Source: Pseudomonas brassicacearum subsp. neoaurantiaca
Lineage (GTDB): Bacteria; Pseudomonadota; Gammaproteobacteria; Pseudomonadales; Pseudomonadaceae
Assembly (NCBI RefSeq): GCF_013608025.1
Contig: NZ_VDLV01000002.1
Location: forward strand, 1-64,000
DNA: 64,000 nt
Direction: 5' to 3'
Positions within the stretch are counted from its first letter, which is position 1; each line of letters begins with the position of its first letter. Shown here one piece after another: positions 48,866-58,153 of the stretch. The translations under genes were made by a program, and so were the position numbers. Below the pieces are notes generated by a model. That model worked only from the letters and a program-made list of their open reading frames with translations. It ran no database searches and had not been told where the DNA came from.

Positions 48866-49897
48866 ATGAAGTTACTGAAATCCACCCTGGCAGTCGTAAC
48901 TGCAGCAGCAGTCCTCGGCGTCAGCGGGTTCGCTCAGGCGGGTGCAACCCTGGATGCCGTGCAGAAGAAAGGTTTTGTGCAATGTGGTGTTAGTGATGGC
49001 TTGCCGGGTTTCTCGGTGCCTGATTCCACCGGCAAGATCGTTGGTATCGACGCTGACTTCTGCCGCGCCGTTGCCGCTGCAGTATTTGGCGATGCTTCCA
49101 AGGTCAAGTTCAGCCAGTTGAACGCCAAGGAGCGCTTCACCGCGCTGCAGTCCGGCGAAATCGATCTGCTTTCGCGCAACTCCACCATGACCAGCTCCCG
49201 CGACGCAGGCATGGGCTTGAAATTCCCAGGCTTCATTACTTACTACGACGGCATCGGCTTCCTGGCCAACAGCAAGTTGGGCGTCAAGAGCGCCAAGGAA
49301 CTGGACGGTGCAACCATCTGCATCCAGGCCGGTACCACCACCGAGCTGAACGTGTCCGACTACTTCCGCGCCAATGGCCTGAAGTACACCCCGATCACTT
49401 TCGACACTTCCGATGAAAGCGCCAAGTCGCTGGAATCCGGTCGTTGCGACGTGCTGACCTCCGACAAGTCTCAACTGTTCGCCCAGCGCAGCAAGCTGGC
49501 TTCGCCGAAGGACTACGTGGTTCTGCCGGAAACCATTTCCAAGGAGCCACTGGGCCCGGTCGTGCGTAACGGCGACGACGAGTGGCTGGCCATCGTGCGT
49601 TGGACTGGCTACGCCATGCTCAATGCCGAAGAGGCTGGTGTGACTTCGGCGAACGTCGAAGCCGAAGCCAAATCCACCAAGAACCCAGACGTCGCTCGTA
49701 TGCTGGGCGCTGATGGTGAATACGGCAAAGATTTGAAGCTGCCGAAAGACTGGGTCGTGAAGATCGTCAAGCAAGTAGGTAACTACGGCGAGATGTTCGA
49801 GCGCAACCTGGGCAAGAAAACTCCGCTGGAAATCGATCGCGGCCTGAACGCTCTGTGGAACGCAGGCGGCATTCAATACGCACCACCAGTGCGCTGA
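48866..49897 (+). CDS. aapJ: AapJ, general L-amino-acid binding protein
   Basis: Periplasmic binding protein of the Aap transporter, 343 residues, with a signal peptide ending near FAQAG (residues 22-26) and a family-3 fold: FVQCGVSDGLPGFS, GIDADFCRAVAAAVFG, FTALQSGEIDLLSRNSTMT, VRNGDDEWLAIVRW. Its length and insertions distinguish AapJ from the shorter HisJ type. GGAGG precedes the start. It is first in aapJQMP. Confidence 0.96.
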   Translation: MKLLKSTLAVVTAAAVLGVSGFAQAGATLDAVQKKGFVQCGVSDGLPGFSVPDSTGKIVGIDADFCRAVAAAVFGDASKVKFSQLNAKERFTALQSGEIDLLSRNSTMTSSRDAGMGLKFPGFITYYDGIGFLANSKLGVKSAKELDGATICIQAGTTTELNVSDYFRANGLKYTPITFDTSDESAKSLESGRCDVLTSDKSQLFAQRSKLASPKDYVVLPETISKEPLGPVVRNGDDEWLAIVRWTGYAMLNAEEAGVTSANVEAEAKSTKNPDVARMLGADGEYGKDLKLPKDWVVKIVKQVGNYGEMFERNLGKKTPLEIDRGLNALWNAGGIQYAPPVR

Positions 49898-49962
49898 TGG
49901 TTCTATCACCCGGTGGGCCAACCACCGGGTGATGTTCTGTTCCATTCTTTGCGGGGCACTTC

Positions 49963-51144
49963 ATGCAAAATTCAATCGGCGCACCTAAGCAGAGGCTCAG
50001 CCTCAGCGATCCACGAGTGCGTGCGTGGGTATTTCAGATCGTCACCATCGTGGCGGTCATCGCACTGGGCTGGTTTCTGTTCGATAACACGCAGACCAAC
50101 CTTGCACACCGGGGCATCACTTCCGGTTTCGGCTTTCTGGAGCGCAGTGCCGGGTTCGGCATCGCCCAACACCTGATCGACTACACCGAAGCGGACAGTT
50201 ATGCCCGCGTCTTTGTCATCGGTTTGCTCAATACTCTGTTGGTGACCTTCATTGGCGTGATCCTGGCGACCATCCTGGGGTTCATCATCGGCGTCGCACG
50301 CTTGTCGAAGAACTGGATAATCTCCAAGCTGGCGACCGTCTACGTGGAGGTCTTTCGTAACATCCCACCGCTGTTGCAAATCCTGTTCTGGTACTTCGCC
50401 GTATTCCTGACGATGCCGGGACCACGGGCTGCCCACAACTTCGGCGACACCTTCTTCGTCAGCAGCCGTGGCCTGAACATGCCGGCGGCGCTGGTGGCGG
50501 AAGGGTTCTGGCCGTTCGTGATCAGCATCGTGCTGGCGATTGTTGCGATCGTGCTGATGACCCGCTGGGCCAACAAGCGTTTCGAAGCGACGGGCGAGCC
50601 GTTCCACAAGTTCTGGGTCGGCCTGGCGCTGTTCCTGGTGATCCCTGCACTTTGCACCCTGGTTTTCGGGGCGCCTGTGCATTGGGAGATGCCGGAGCTC
50701 AAGGGCTTCAACTTCGTTGGCGGCTGGGTGTTGATCCCTGAGCTGCTGGCGTTGACCTTGGCCTTGACCGTGTACACCGCGGCGTTCATCGCCGAGATCG
50801 TGCGTTCGGGTATCAAGTCGGTCAGCCATGGCCAGACCGAGGCGGCTCACTCCTTGGGGCTGCGCAACGGTCCGACGTTGCGCAAGGTAATCATCCCGCA
50901 GGCCCTGCGCGTGATCATCCCGCCGCTGACCAGCCAATACCTGAACCTGGCGAAGAACTCTTCCCTGGCGGCCGGTATCGGCTACCCGGAAATGGTCTCG
51001 CTGTTTGCCGGCACGGTGTTGAACCAGACCGGCCAGGCCATCGAGGTGATTGCGATCACCATGAGCGTGTACCTGGCGATCAGTATCAGCATTTCCTTGC
51101 TGATGAACTGGTACAACAAGCGCATTGCGCTGATCGAGCGGTGA
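49963..51144 (+). CDS. aapQ: AapQ, amino-acid ABC transporter permease
   Basis: Inner-membrane permease of 393 residues, long as in the Aap group, with spans spread from residue 25 to the end. The coupling loop with the ABC protein is in GQTEAAHSLGLRNGPTLRKVIIPQALR near residue 295-320 (EAA motif). It pairs with AapM. Confidence 0.96.
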   Translation: MQNSIGAPKQRLSLSDPRVRAWVFQIVTIVAVIALGWFLFDNTQTNLAHRGITSGFGFLERSAGFGIAQHLIDYTEADSYARVFVIGLLNTLLVTFIGVILATILGFIIGVARLSKNWIISKLATVYVEVFRNIPPLLQILFWYFAVFLTMPGPRAAHNFGDTFFVSSRGLNMPAALVAEGFWPFVISIVLAIVAIVLMTRWANKRFEATGEPFHKFWVGLALFLVIPALCTLVFGAPVHWEMPELKGFNFVGGWVLIPELLALTLALTVYTAAFIAEIVRSGIKSVSHGQTEAAHSLGLRNGPTLRKVIIPQALRVIIPPLTSQYLNLAKNSSLAAGIGYPEMVSLFAGTVLNQTGQAIEVIAITMSVYLAISISISLLMNWYNKRIALIER

Positions 51145-51154
51145 GGAAAAGCGC

Positions 51155-52252
51155 ATGACATCCCATACTTTCAAACCTGATATGCCGCCACCGAGCAAAG
51201 TGTTCGGACCGGTGGCATGGATGCGCGCGAACATGTTCTCCAGCTGGATCAATACGCTGCTGACGCTGTTCGCGTTCTACCTGATCTACCTGATCATCCC
51301 GCCGATCCTGGATTGGGCGATCCTGGATGCCAACTGGGTAGGGACCACGCGCGCCGATTGCACCAAGGAAGGCGCGTGCTGGGTGTTCATCCAGCAGCGC
51401 TTCGGCCAGTTCATGTACGGCTACTACCCGACGGAGCTGCGCTGGCGCGTAGACCTCACCGTCTGGTTGGCCGTGATCGGCGTGGCGCCGCTGTTCATCT
51501 CGCGCTTCCCGCGCAAGGCGATCTACGGCCTGAGCTTCCTGGTGGTGTACCCGATCGTCGCCTGGTGCCTGTTGCACGGTGGCGTGCTGGGCCTGGCTAC
51601 CGTGGCAACCAGCCAATGGGGCGGCCTGATGCTGACCCTGGTGATCGCCACCGTCGGCATCGCCGGCGCCTTGCCGCTGGGTATCGTCCTGGCGCTGGGC
51701 CGTCGCTCGAACATGCCGGCTATCCGTGTGGTCTGCGTGACCTTCATCGAGTTCTGGCGCGGTGTGCCGTTGATCACGGTGCTGTTCATGTCCTCGGTGA
51801 TGCTGCCGCTGTTCCTGCCTGAAGGCATGAACTTCGACAAGCTGCTGCGGGCACTGATCGGCGTGATCCTGTTCCAGTCGGCTTACGTGGCCGAAGTGGT
51901 GCGCGGTGGCTTGCAAGCGATTCCCAAGGGGCAATACGAAGCGGCCGCGGCGATGGGCCTGGGCTACTGGCGCAGCATGGGCCTGGTGATTTTGCCGCAA
52001 GCCCTGAAGCTGGTGATCCCGGGTATCGTCAACACGTTCATCGCATTGTTCAAGGACACGAGCCTGGTGATCATCATCGGCCTGTTCGACTTGCTCAACA
52101 GCGTGAAACAAGCTGCCGCCGACCCGAAATGGCTGGGCATGGCCACCGAAGGCTATGTATTCGCCGCCCTGGTGTTCTGGATTTTCTGTTTTGGTATGTC
52201 CCGCTATTCCATGCATTTGGAACGCAAGCTGGACACTGGCCACAAGCGTTAG
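51155..52252 (+). CDS. aapM: AapM, amino-acid ABC transporter permease
   Basis: Second permease, 365 residues, with spans near 34-55 and from about 95 onward. The EAA coupling loop reads GQYEAAAAMGLGYWRSMGLV near residues 258-277. It starts 10 bases after aapQ and ends 10 bases before aapP. Confidence 0.96.
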   Translation: MTSHTFKPDMPPPSKVFGPVAWMRANMFSSWINTLLTLFAFYLIYLIIPPILDWAILDANWVGTTRADCTKEGACWVFIQQRFGQFMYGYYPTELRWRVDLTVWLAVIGVAPLFISRFPRKAIYGLSFLVVYPIVAWCLLHGGVLGLATVATSQWGGLMLTLVIATVGIAGALPLGIVLALGRRSNMPAIRVVCVTFIEFWRGVPLITVLFMSSVMLPLFLPEGMNFDKLLRALIGVILFQSAYVAEVVRGGLQAIPKGQYEAAAAMGLGYWRSMGLVILPQALKLVIPGIVNTFIALFKDTSLVIIIGLFDLLNSVKQAAADPKWLGMATEGYVFAALVFWIFCFGMSRYSMHLERKLDTGHKR

Positions 52253-52262
52253 GAGTTGACTC

Positions 52263-53027
52263 ATGAGTGAAGCGATCAAACAGCCTGTGAGCCCTGAAGG
52301 CATTATTCAGATGCAGGGCGTGAACAAGTGGTACGGCCAGTTCCACGTGTTGAAAGACATCAACCTGAACGTCAAGCAGGGCGAGCGCATCGTGCTGTGC
52401 GGCCCGTCGGGTTCCGGCAAGTCCACCACCATCCGCTGCCTCAACCGCCTGGAAGAGCACCAGCAGGGTCGCATCGTGGTCGATGGCGTGGAACTGACCA
52501 ACGACCTCAAGCAGATCGAGGCGATCCGTCGTGAAGTCGGCATGGTGTTCCAGCACTTCAACCTGTTCCCGCACCTGACCATCCTGCAGAACTGCACCCT
52601 GGCGCCGATGTGGGTGCGCAAGATGCCCAAGCGCAAGGCCGAGGAAATCGCCATGCATTACCTGGAACGCGTTCGCATTCCAGAGCAGGCGCACAAGTAC
52701 CCGGGCCAGCTCTCCGGCGGTCAGCAACAGCGCGTGGCGATCGCCCGTGCCCTGTGCATGAAGCCGAAGATCATGTTGTTCGACGAACCGACCTCGGCCC
52801 TCGATCCGGAAATGGTGAAAGAGGTTCTCGACACCATGATCGGCCTGGCTGAAGACGGCATGACTATGCTCTGCGTGACCCACGAAATGGGCTTTGCCCG
52901 CACCGTGGCCAACCGCGTGATCTTCATGGACAAGGGTGAAATCGTCGAACAGGCCGCGCCGAACGACTTCTTCGACAACCCACAGAACGACCGCACCAAG
53001 CTGTTCCTGAGCCAGATCCTGCATTGA
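52263..53027 (+). CDS. aapP: AapP, amino-acid ABC transporter ATPase
   Basis: ATP-binding subunit, 254 residues, with Walker [10 protein letters not shown], signature [15 protein letters not shown], Walker [18 protein letters not shown] (here [12 protein letters not shown]) and switch His in VTHEMG. It is last in aapJQMP and is followed by a terminator. Confidence 0.97.
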   Translation: MSEAIKQPVSPEGIIQMQGVNKWYGQFHVLKDINLNVKQGERIVLCGPSGSGKSTTIRCLNRLEEHQQGRIVVDGVELTNDLKQIEAIRREVGMVFQHFNLFPHLTILQNCTLAPMWVRKMPKRKAEEIAMHYLERVRIPEQAHKYPGQLSGGQQQRVAIARALCMKPKIMLFDEPTSALDPEMVKEVLDTMIGLAEDGMTMLCVTHEMGFARTVANRVIFMDKGEIVEQAAPNDFFDNPQNDRTKLFLSQILH

Positions 53028-53046
53028 TCTGACTCAGCGGCGAAAT

Positions 53047-53074
53047 AAACCCGGACTTGTCCGGGTTTATTTTT
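53047..53074 (+). terminator. terminator of aapJQMP, overlapping the mqsA stop
   Basis: AAACCCGGAC-TT-GTCCGGGTTT then ATTTTT. The stem reaches into the stop codon of the convergent mqsA gene. Confidence 0.9.
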
Positions 53075-53567
53075 GTCCGTAGGTCAGATTCTCCGTGTCG
53101 CGTTCGGGATGACGACTCGACAACAGTTGCTGCAAATCGGCTCCGTCACTCAGCGCATGGACCTCGGCCATCAAATGCGGATGATGATCAAGCAGCCGCA
53201 TCAACACGAATAGCGATTGAGCCGGGGCGACTTCGCCGCGTTCATAGCGCGAAAAAGCGTTATGTCCGCCTCCGGACAACAGCTTCACTGCGTCTTTTTG
53301 CGTCAGGTGCAGTTTGCGCCGGATGCGTTTGATCTCGGCACCTACTGCCAGCGCGTAATCTTCGAGCAACTGGTCGCTGGCTTTGGAATAACGCTCGGCA
53401 CTGTCAGTGTCATGATCGAATTCGATCTCACCGCAAATCCGGCATTCCCATCCGCAGATATCGTGTACTTGCCGAGCCACCTGCTTATAGTCGACCGTAA
53501 AGGTACGACCGCTGAAGTGATGCATCGCTTCGTGGCTGCCGCAGCTGGCACATTGCTGGGTTTTCAC
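53067..53567 (-). CDS. mqsA: MqsA family antitoxin
   Basis: A 166-residue antitoxin and DNA-binding repressor. The N-terminal zinc domain has CASC (Cys6, Cys9) and CRIC (Cys42, Cys45). The C-terminal helix-turn-helix reads LTQKDAVKLLSGGGHNAFSRYERG. It is longer than the 131-residue Escherichia coli protein, with a C-terminal extension after residue 130 and a longer linker. Its start overlaps the mqsR stop by 4 bases. Confidence 0.93.
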   Translation of the reverse strand: MKTQQCASCGSHEAMHHFSGRTFTVDYKQVARQVHDICGWECRICGEIEFDHDTDSAERYSKASDQLLEDYALAVGAEIKRIRRKLHLTQKDAVKLLSGGGHNAFSRYERGEVAPAQSLFVLMRLLDHHPHLMAEVHALSDGADLQQLLSSRHPERDTENLTYGQK

Positions 53568-53875
53568 TGATTCTTCTCCTTGAAGGAAACCACCGGATGC
53601 CCACCGCCGGGACGGTAAGACACTTTGATGTAAATCTCCCTATCTTGAAATGTGGCGTGATAGACGTCTTGCCAGATTCGGTGATCGGCATAGGTAGTCA
53701 TCGATTTATGCAACATCCTGTATTCGAGCAAGTGAACGATCCGTAGCATCTGGGCAAGACTCAGCGACATCCTTCGTCCTCCCTCTCGCGCACTAAGCGT
53801 GAACGCCTTGCTTCCCAGCCTGCGAGTTTCGGCCTTGACCACTGCCAGGTCGTAATAGGCTGTGCTCTTTTCCAT
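53564..53875 (-). CDS. mqsR: MqsR family mRNA-cleaving toxin
   Basis: Ribosome-independent mRNA interferase of the RelE fold, 103 residues. The hallmark KSMTTYADHRIWQDVYHA is near residues 57-74, almost as in Escherichia coli MqsR, and the protein ends with VVSFKEK. It precedes its antitoxin, the usual MqsRA order. The region before the ATG has no clear Shine-Dalgarno. Confidence 0.94.
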   Translation of the reverse strand: MEKSTAYYDLAVVKAETRRLGSKAFTLSAREGGRRMSLSLAQMLRIVHLLEYRMLHKSMTTYADHRIWQDVYHATFQDREIYIKVSYRPGGGHPVVSFKEKNQ

Positions 53876-53904
53876 AAAGAAGTCATTTACTCCGTTTTTA
53901 AAAC

Positions 53905-53919
53905 TACCCTAAAAGGGTA
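53905..53919. promoter_or_regulatory. MqsA operator upstream of mqsRA
   Basis: TACCCTAAAAGGGTA, a perfect palindrome with three central bases, 30 bases before mqsR. It resembles the AACCT-type palindrome bound by MqsA. Confidence 0.75.
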
Positions 53920-53920
53920 A

Positions 53921-53935
53921 TTCGATCCAATCGAA
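53921..53935. promoter_or_regulatory. second palindrome next to the mqsRA operator
   Basis: TTCGAT-CCA-ATCGAA, six-base perfect arms. It begins one base after the first palindrome. It may bind a second regulator or the neighbouring GntR protein. Confidence 0.45.
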
Positions 53936-54009
53936 AATTCAGATTTCTTGTCTCCAATACAACGTAGGCGGTTGCCGTCCTACACGAAGCTGACTAACAT
54001 GTCAGAAAA

Positions 54010-54030
54010 TTCATCCTATGATTGGATGAA
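54010..54030. promoter_or_regulatory. GntR-type operator before the regulator gene
   Basis: TTCATCC-TATGATT-GGATGAA, seven-base perfect arms with a seven-base spacer, ending 12 bases before the start of the GntR gene. Its position suggests autoregulation. Confidence 0.65.
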
Positions 54031-54042
54031 AAGGCGAATCTC

Positions 54043-54702
54043 ATGTCCGACATTTCTCCATTGATAAAGCGCTCCTTGGTCGACCAGGCCCTGGAACAAT
54101 TGCGTCAACGCATCAGCGACGGCGTGTGGGCCGTTGGCCAGCGCTTGCCCACCGAGCCGGAGCTGGTGGCGGAGCTGGGCATCAGCCGCAACACCGTGCG
54201 CGAAGCCATGCGCGTGCTGGCGTTTTCCGGGTTGATCGAGATCCGCCAGGGCGATGGCAGTTATGTCCGCGCGGTGGTCGATCCGCTGGATACGCTCAAG
54301 GCGCTGTCGCGCTGTTCGCTGGAACAAGCCCGGGAAACCCGGCACATTCTTGAGGTGGAAGCGATTGGGTTGGCGGCGTTGCGGCGTACCGAGGACGACC
54401 TGGTTGCCTTGCGCCAAGCGTTGAAAACCAGCGGCGAGCATTACCACGGCGACCTGGAGCACTACATCGCCTGCGATCTGATCTTCCATCGCCTGTTGGT
54501 GGACGCCGCGCACAACCCGGCCCTCAGCGAGCTGTATCGCTATTTTTCCAGCGTGATCGGCGCGCAGTTGCGCCAGAGCCTCAACATTATTCCTCGCCAT
54601 CAACACGTGTTCGATTTGCACATCGAGATTCTCGAAGCCGTCGAGCGACAGGATCCGGAGCGGGCCAAGTCCCTGTGCCGGCAGTTGATCAATGAACCCT
54701 GA
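54043..54702 (+). CDS. GntR family transcriptional regulator (FadR/FCD subfamily)
   Basis: A 219-residue regulator with an N-terminal winged helix-turn-helix (LPTEPELVAELGISRNTVREA) and an FCD effector domain. The metal-site pattern includes DLIFHRLLVDAAHN and HVFDLHIEILEAV. The ATG at 54043 has AAGGCG eight bases upstream; the frame from TTG 54022 would overlap the operator. It lies 12 bases before the MFS gene, so the pair is an operon. Confidence 0.93.
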   Translation: MSDISPLIKRSLVDQALEQLRQRISDGVWAVGQRLPTEPELVAELGISRNTVREAMRVLAFSGLIEIRQGDGSYVRAVVDPLDTLKALSRCSLEQARETRHILEVEAIGLAALRRTEDDLVALRQALKTSGEHYHGDLEHYIACDLIFHRLLVDAAHNPALSELYRYFSSVIGAQLRQSLNIIPRHQHVFDLHIEILEAVERQDPERAKSLCRQLINEP

Positions 54703-54714
54703 CCCGAGCTTTCC

Positions 54715-56019
54715 ATGTCCCGCGATCCCATAGCGCACACGACCGCCGCCGCGCATAAGCGCGCCGCCGAACTTGACGAATTGCTGATCGATGCCGAAGC
54801 CGACGACGAGCAAACCCAGCAGAGCCACCCGTTGGTGCGTCGGCCCTGGCTGTTGTTGCTCGGGCTGATCCTGGTGGCGTTGAATCTGCGCCCGGCGCTG
54901 TCGAGCATGGCGCCGCTGCTCAGCGACGTTTCCAGGAGTCTTGGTCTGTCGGCTGCGCAAGCTGGACTGTTGACCACGCTGCCGGTGCTTTGCCTTGGCC
55001 TGTTCGCGCCGTTGGCGCCGGTGCTGGCGCGGCGTTTCGGTGCCGAGCGTGTGGTGCTGGGGATCTTGCTGACGTTGGCCGGCGGAATCGTCCTGCGCAG
55101 TTCGTTCGGCCAGATCGGTTTGTTCGCCGGTAGCATCCTGGCGGGCGCGAGTATCGGGATCATCGGCGTGCTGTTGCCGGGTATCGTCAAGCGCGACTTT
55201 GCCAAACAGGCTGGCACCATGACCGGTGTCTACACCATGGCGCTGTGCCTGGGTGCTGCGATGGCGGCCGGGGCGACGGTCCCGCTGAGCGAACACCTTG
55301 GCGATAGCTGGGCCTTGGGATTGGGGTTCTGGGTGGCCCCGGCGCTGCTCGCGGCAGTCTTCTGGCTGCCACAAGTTGGCCAGAAACACGGTGCCCACCA
55401 GGTGGCGTACCGGGTCCGCGGCTTGTTGCGTGATCCGTTGGCCTGGCAAGTGACCTTGTACATGGGCTTGCAATCGTCCCTGGCCTACATCGTATTCGGC
55501 TGGCTGCCCTCGATCCTTATTGGCCGGGGGCTGAGCCCGACCCAGGCTGGGCTTGTGCTGTCCGGCTCGGTCATCGTGCAGTTGATCAGTTCGCTGGCGG
55601 CGCCCTGGCTGGCAACGCGTGGCAAGGATCAGCGCCTGGCCATCGTGATCGTCATGCTCATGACGCTTGGCGGCTTGTTCGGTTGCCTCTACGCGCCCGT
55701 CGAGGGTTTGTGGGGCTGGGCGATCCTGTTGGGATTGGGGCAGGGCGCGACGTTCAGCCTGGCGCTCACCTTGATCGTGTTGCGTTCGCGGGACGCCCAT
55801 GTGGCCGCCAACCTGTCAGGCATGGCTCAGGGCTTTGGTTATACGCTGGCGTCGCTGGGGCCTTTTGCGGTGGGCGTGGTCCATGACTTGACCGGCGGCT
55901 GGAATGCCCTGGGCTGGATCTTCGGCGTGATTGGCCTGGGGGCAATCATCGCCGGCATGGGGGCTGGACGGGCATTGTATGTGGGTGTGGTCAGCGAACG
56001 AGTCACGGATCGTCGTTGA
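54715..56019 (+). CDS. MFS transporter, CynX/NimT family
   Basis: A 434-residue inner-membrane carrier with about 12 spans. The N-terminal tail of about 40 residues is rich in Asp and Glu (DELLIDAEADDEQ). The family block LNLRPALSSMAPLLSDV marks the CynX/NimT group. The substrate is unknown; members move cyanate, 2-nitroimidazole or other small anions. It is regulated with the GntR gene ahead of it. Confidence 0.93.
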   Translation: MSRDPIAHTTAAAHKRAAELDELLIDAEADDEQTQQSHPLVRRPWLLLLGLILVALNLRPALSSMAPLLSDVSRSLGLSAAQAGLLTTLPVLCLGLFAPLAPVLARRFGAERVVLGILLTLAGGIVLRSSFGQIGLFAGSILAGASIGIIGVLLPGIVKRDFAKQAGTMTGVYTMALCLGAAMAAGATVPLSEHLGDSWALGLGFWVAPALLAAVFWLPQVGQKHGAHQVAYRVRGLLRDPLAWQVTLYMGLQSSLAYIVFGWLPSILIGRGLSPTQAGLVLSGSVIVQLISSLAAPWLATRGKDQRLAIVIVMLMTLGGLFGCLYAPVEGLWGWAILLGLGQGATFSLALTLIVLRSRDAHVAANLSGMAQGFGYTLASLGPFAVGVVHDLTGGWNALGWIFGVIGLGAIIAGMGAGRALYVGVVSERVTDRR

Positions 56020-56104
56020 TATCATTTTCATGGCGAATGACGGTGGTCTTCCCCGCAACGGCAGATTATCGTGCAGGCCTACTGAAACGTTTCGGAGCCT
56101 GCCC

Positions 56105-56575
56105 ATGAGTGATGCCCACAACGCCTTGATCACCCGTTTTTACCAGGCCTTCCAGCGCCTGGACGCCGAAGCCATGAGCGCTTGCTATACCGATGACGTG
56201 GTGTTCAGCGATCCGGCGTTCGGCGAACTGCGCGGGCGCGATGCCGGCGACATGTGGCGCATGCTGACGACCCGGGCCAAGGACTTTTCCCTGACCTTCG
56301 ACAACGTGCGCAGCGACGAGCACAGTGGCGGTGCACATTGGGTGGCGACGTACCTGTTCAGCCAGACCGGCAACATTGTGGTCAACGACATCCAGGCGCG
56401 CTTCGTCTTTCGTGATGGCAAGATCTGCGAGCACCACGACAGCTTCGATTTATGGCGCTGGTCTCGCCAGGCGTTGGGCACCAAGGGCCTGCTGCTGGGT
56501 TGGACGCCGTTGGTGCGCAACGCCGTCAGGGCCCAGGCGCTCAAGGGGTTGCGGGCGTTCCAGGCCAGTCGCTGA
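56105..56575 (+). CDS. SnoaL/NTF2-like protein
   Basis: A 156-residue cone-shaped NTF2-fold protein, with the opening MSDAHNALITRFYQAFQRLD and CYTDDVVFSDPAFGELRGRD, then ARFVFRDGKICEHHDSFDLW. SnoaL-like proteins act as small isomerases, hydrolases or binding proteins; no substrate is seen. CGGAG lies eight bases before the ATG at 56105. Confidence 0.9.
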   Translation: MSDAHNALITRFYQAFQRLDAEAMSACYTDDVVFSDPAFGELRGRDAGDMWRMLTTRAKDFSLTFDNVRSDEHSGGAHWVATYLFSQTGNIVVNDIQARFVFRDGKICEHHDSFDLWRWSRQALGTKGLLLGWTPLVRNAVRAQALKGLRAFQASR

Positions 56576-56615
56576 TAAGATCGCGGCTTGTTTCCTACGT
56601 GCTTGCTGAACATCC

Positions 56616-56939
56616 GTGACGACCGCAAACGAATCCTCCGACTTGTGCGTGCCCGAGTCGACCGAGCCGGGCAAGCCTTGGTTCGTCTATCTGGTGCGGG
56701 CCGCCAACGGCTCGCTGTACTGCGGCATCAGCGATGACCCGGTGCGGCGCTTCGCCAAGCATCAAAGTGGCAAGGGCGCACGCTTTTTCCTTTCAAGCCC
56801 GGCAGTGGCTCTGGTGTATACCGAGGCCTGTCGTGACAAGGGTGAGGCCTTACGCCAGGAGCGGCTGATCAAGAAGCTTAGAAAAAGCGCCAAGGAATGC
56901 CTGGTGGCCAGCGCAACGGCGCTCGATCAACCGCACTAA
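56616..56939 (+). CDS. GIY-YIG family protein (YhbQ/UPF0213 type)
   Basis: A 107-residue protein with a GIY-YIG nuclease-like domain: [34 protein letters not shown] with the catalytic Arg region, and Glu in [15 protein letters not shown]. It starts at GTG 56616. The role of stand-alone small GIY-YIG proteins is unclear. Confidence 0.9.
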   Translation: MTTANESSDLCVPESTEPGKPWFVYLVRAANGSLYCGISDDPVRRFAKHQSGKGARFFLSSPAVALVYTEACRDKGEALRQERLIKKLRKSAKECLVASATALDQPH

Positions 56940-57019
56940 TAGTCCTTCATTCAGGCGGGTAGGCTGTTGCTCCTTGGCGCGCTAAAGTGCGGGACTTCCT
57001 ACCTGCATTGGCGAATCTC

Positions 57020-57955
57020 ATGTCAGAGCTGATTCTTCACCACTACCCGACATCTCCTTTCGCGGAAAAGGCCCGCCTGCTGCTGGGTTTCAAGGGCTTG
57101 GCCTGGCGTTCGGTGAACATCCCGCCGATGATGCCCAAGCCCGACCTGACAGCATTGACGGGCGGCTATCGCAAGACGCCGGTGTTGCAGGTCGGCGCGG
57201 ATATTTATTGCGACACGTCGCTGATAGCCCGCCGGCTGGAGCAGGAAAAAGCCTCGCCTGCGCTGTTCCCGGAAGGCCGTGAAATGATCGCAGCGTCTTT
57301 CGCGGCGTGGGCTGATTCGGTGGTGTTCCAGCACGCGGTGAGCCTGGTGTTCCAGCCTGAATCGGTGGCAGTGCGTTTTGCCAGGTTGACGCCTGAAGCC
57401 ATCAAGGCGTTCATCAGCGACCGCGCCGGGCTGTTCAGTGGCGGCACGACCACGCGTCTGTCTGCCGAGCAGGCCAAGCATCAGTGGCCGACGATCATGG
57501 CGCGGCTCGAGCAGCAATTGCAGCGCGAAGAAGGGGACTTCCTGTTGGGCGATCCGTCGATTGCCGACTTCGCCATGGCGCATCCGCTGTGGTTCCTCAA
57601 GGGCACGCCGGTCACCTCGCCGTTGGTGGATGAGTATCCGGCTGTATCGGCTTGGCTGTCGCGGGTGCTGGGTTTTGGTCACGGCGCGCCGAAAGAAATG
57701 AGCTCCGGAGAGGCGTTGGATGTGGCCCGCAACGCTGTACCGGCGGCGCTGCCGGACGAACTGTTCGATGAGCCTAATGGATTCGTGGCAGGGCAGCAGG
57801 TGACCATCGCCGCGACTGACTACGGCGTCGATCCTGTGGCGGGGGAATTGTTGTTTGCCGGGCGCGAAGAACTGATCCTGCGCCGTGAAGATGAGCGCGG
57901 CGGCGTTGTGCATGTGCACTTTCCGCGGTTTGGCTTCCGAATCGAGGCTCAATGA
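57020..57955 (+). CDS. glutathione S-transferase family protein
   Basis: A 311-residue protein. The N-terminal thioredoxin-like GST domain (residues 1-80) reads LILHHYPTSPFAEKARLLLG, with YRKTPVLQVGADIYCDTSLIARRL at the glutathione site. A helical C-terminal domain follows, then an extra about 90-residue C-terminal region (NGFVAGQQVTIAATDYGVDPVAGEL) not present in most GSTs. The ATG at 57020 fits the family start. Confidence 0.92.
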   Translation: MSELILHHYPTSPFAEKARLLLGFKGLAWRSVNIPPMMPKPDLTALTGGYRKTPVLQVGADIYCDTSLIARRLEQEKASPALFPEGREMIAASFAAWADSVVFQHAVSLVFQPESVAVRFARLTPEAIKAFISDRAGLFSGGTTTRLSAEQAKHQWPTIMARLEQQLQREEGDFLLGDPSIADFAMAHPLWFLKGTPVTSPLVDEYPAVSAWLSRVLGFGHGAPKEMSSGEALDVARNAVPAALPDELFDEPNGFVAGQQVTIAATDYGVDPVAGELLFAGREELILRREDERGGVVHVHFPRFGFRIEAQ

Positions 57956-57970
57956 ACAACCAATGACTCT

Positions 57971-58058
57971 GTGGGAGCGAGCTTGCTCGCGATAGCGCTA
58001 GACCAGTCACCACGATGTTGAAATGTTGGTCCGCTATCGCGAGCAAGCTCGCTCCCAC
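57971..58058. repeat. REP-like repeat pair, family B
   Basis: Arms GTGGGAGCGAGCTTGCTCGC and GCGAGCAAGCTCGCTCCCAC, between convergent genes. Confidence 0.93.
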
Positions 58059-58104
58059 AAGGGTTATGTTGTTCGCGGGAGCTGCGTTTGCCGCTAATCA
58101 CTGT

Positions 58105-58127
58105 GTGGGAGCGAGCCTGCTCGCGAA
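58105..58127. repeat. REP-like half element, family B
   Basis: A single arm GTGGGAGCGAGCCTGCTCGC with no partner, 46 bases after the full pair. Confidence 0.85.
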
Positions 58128-58153
58128 GGGGCCGTTACTGTTGGCGGATTGTC

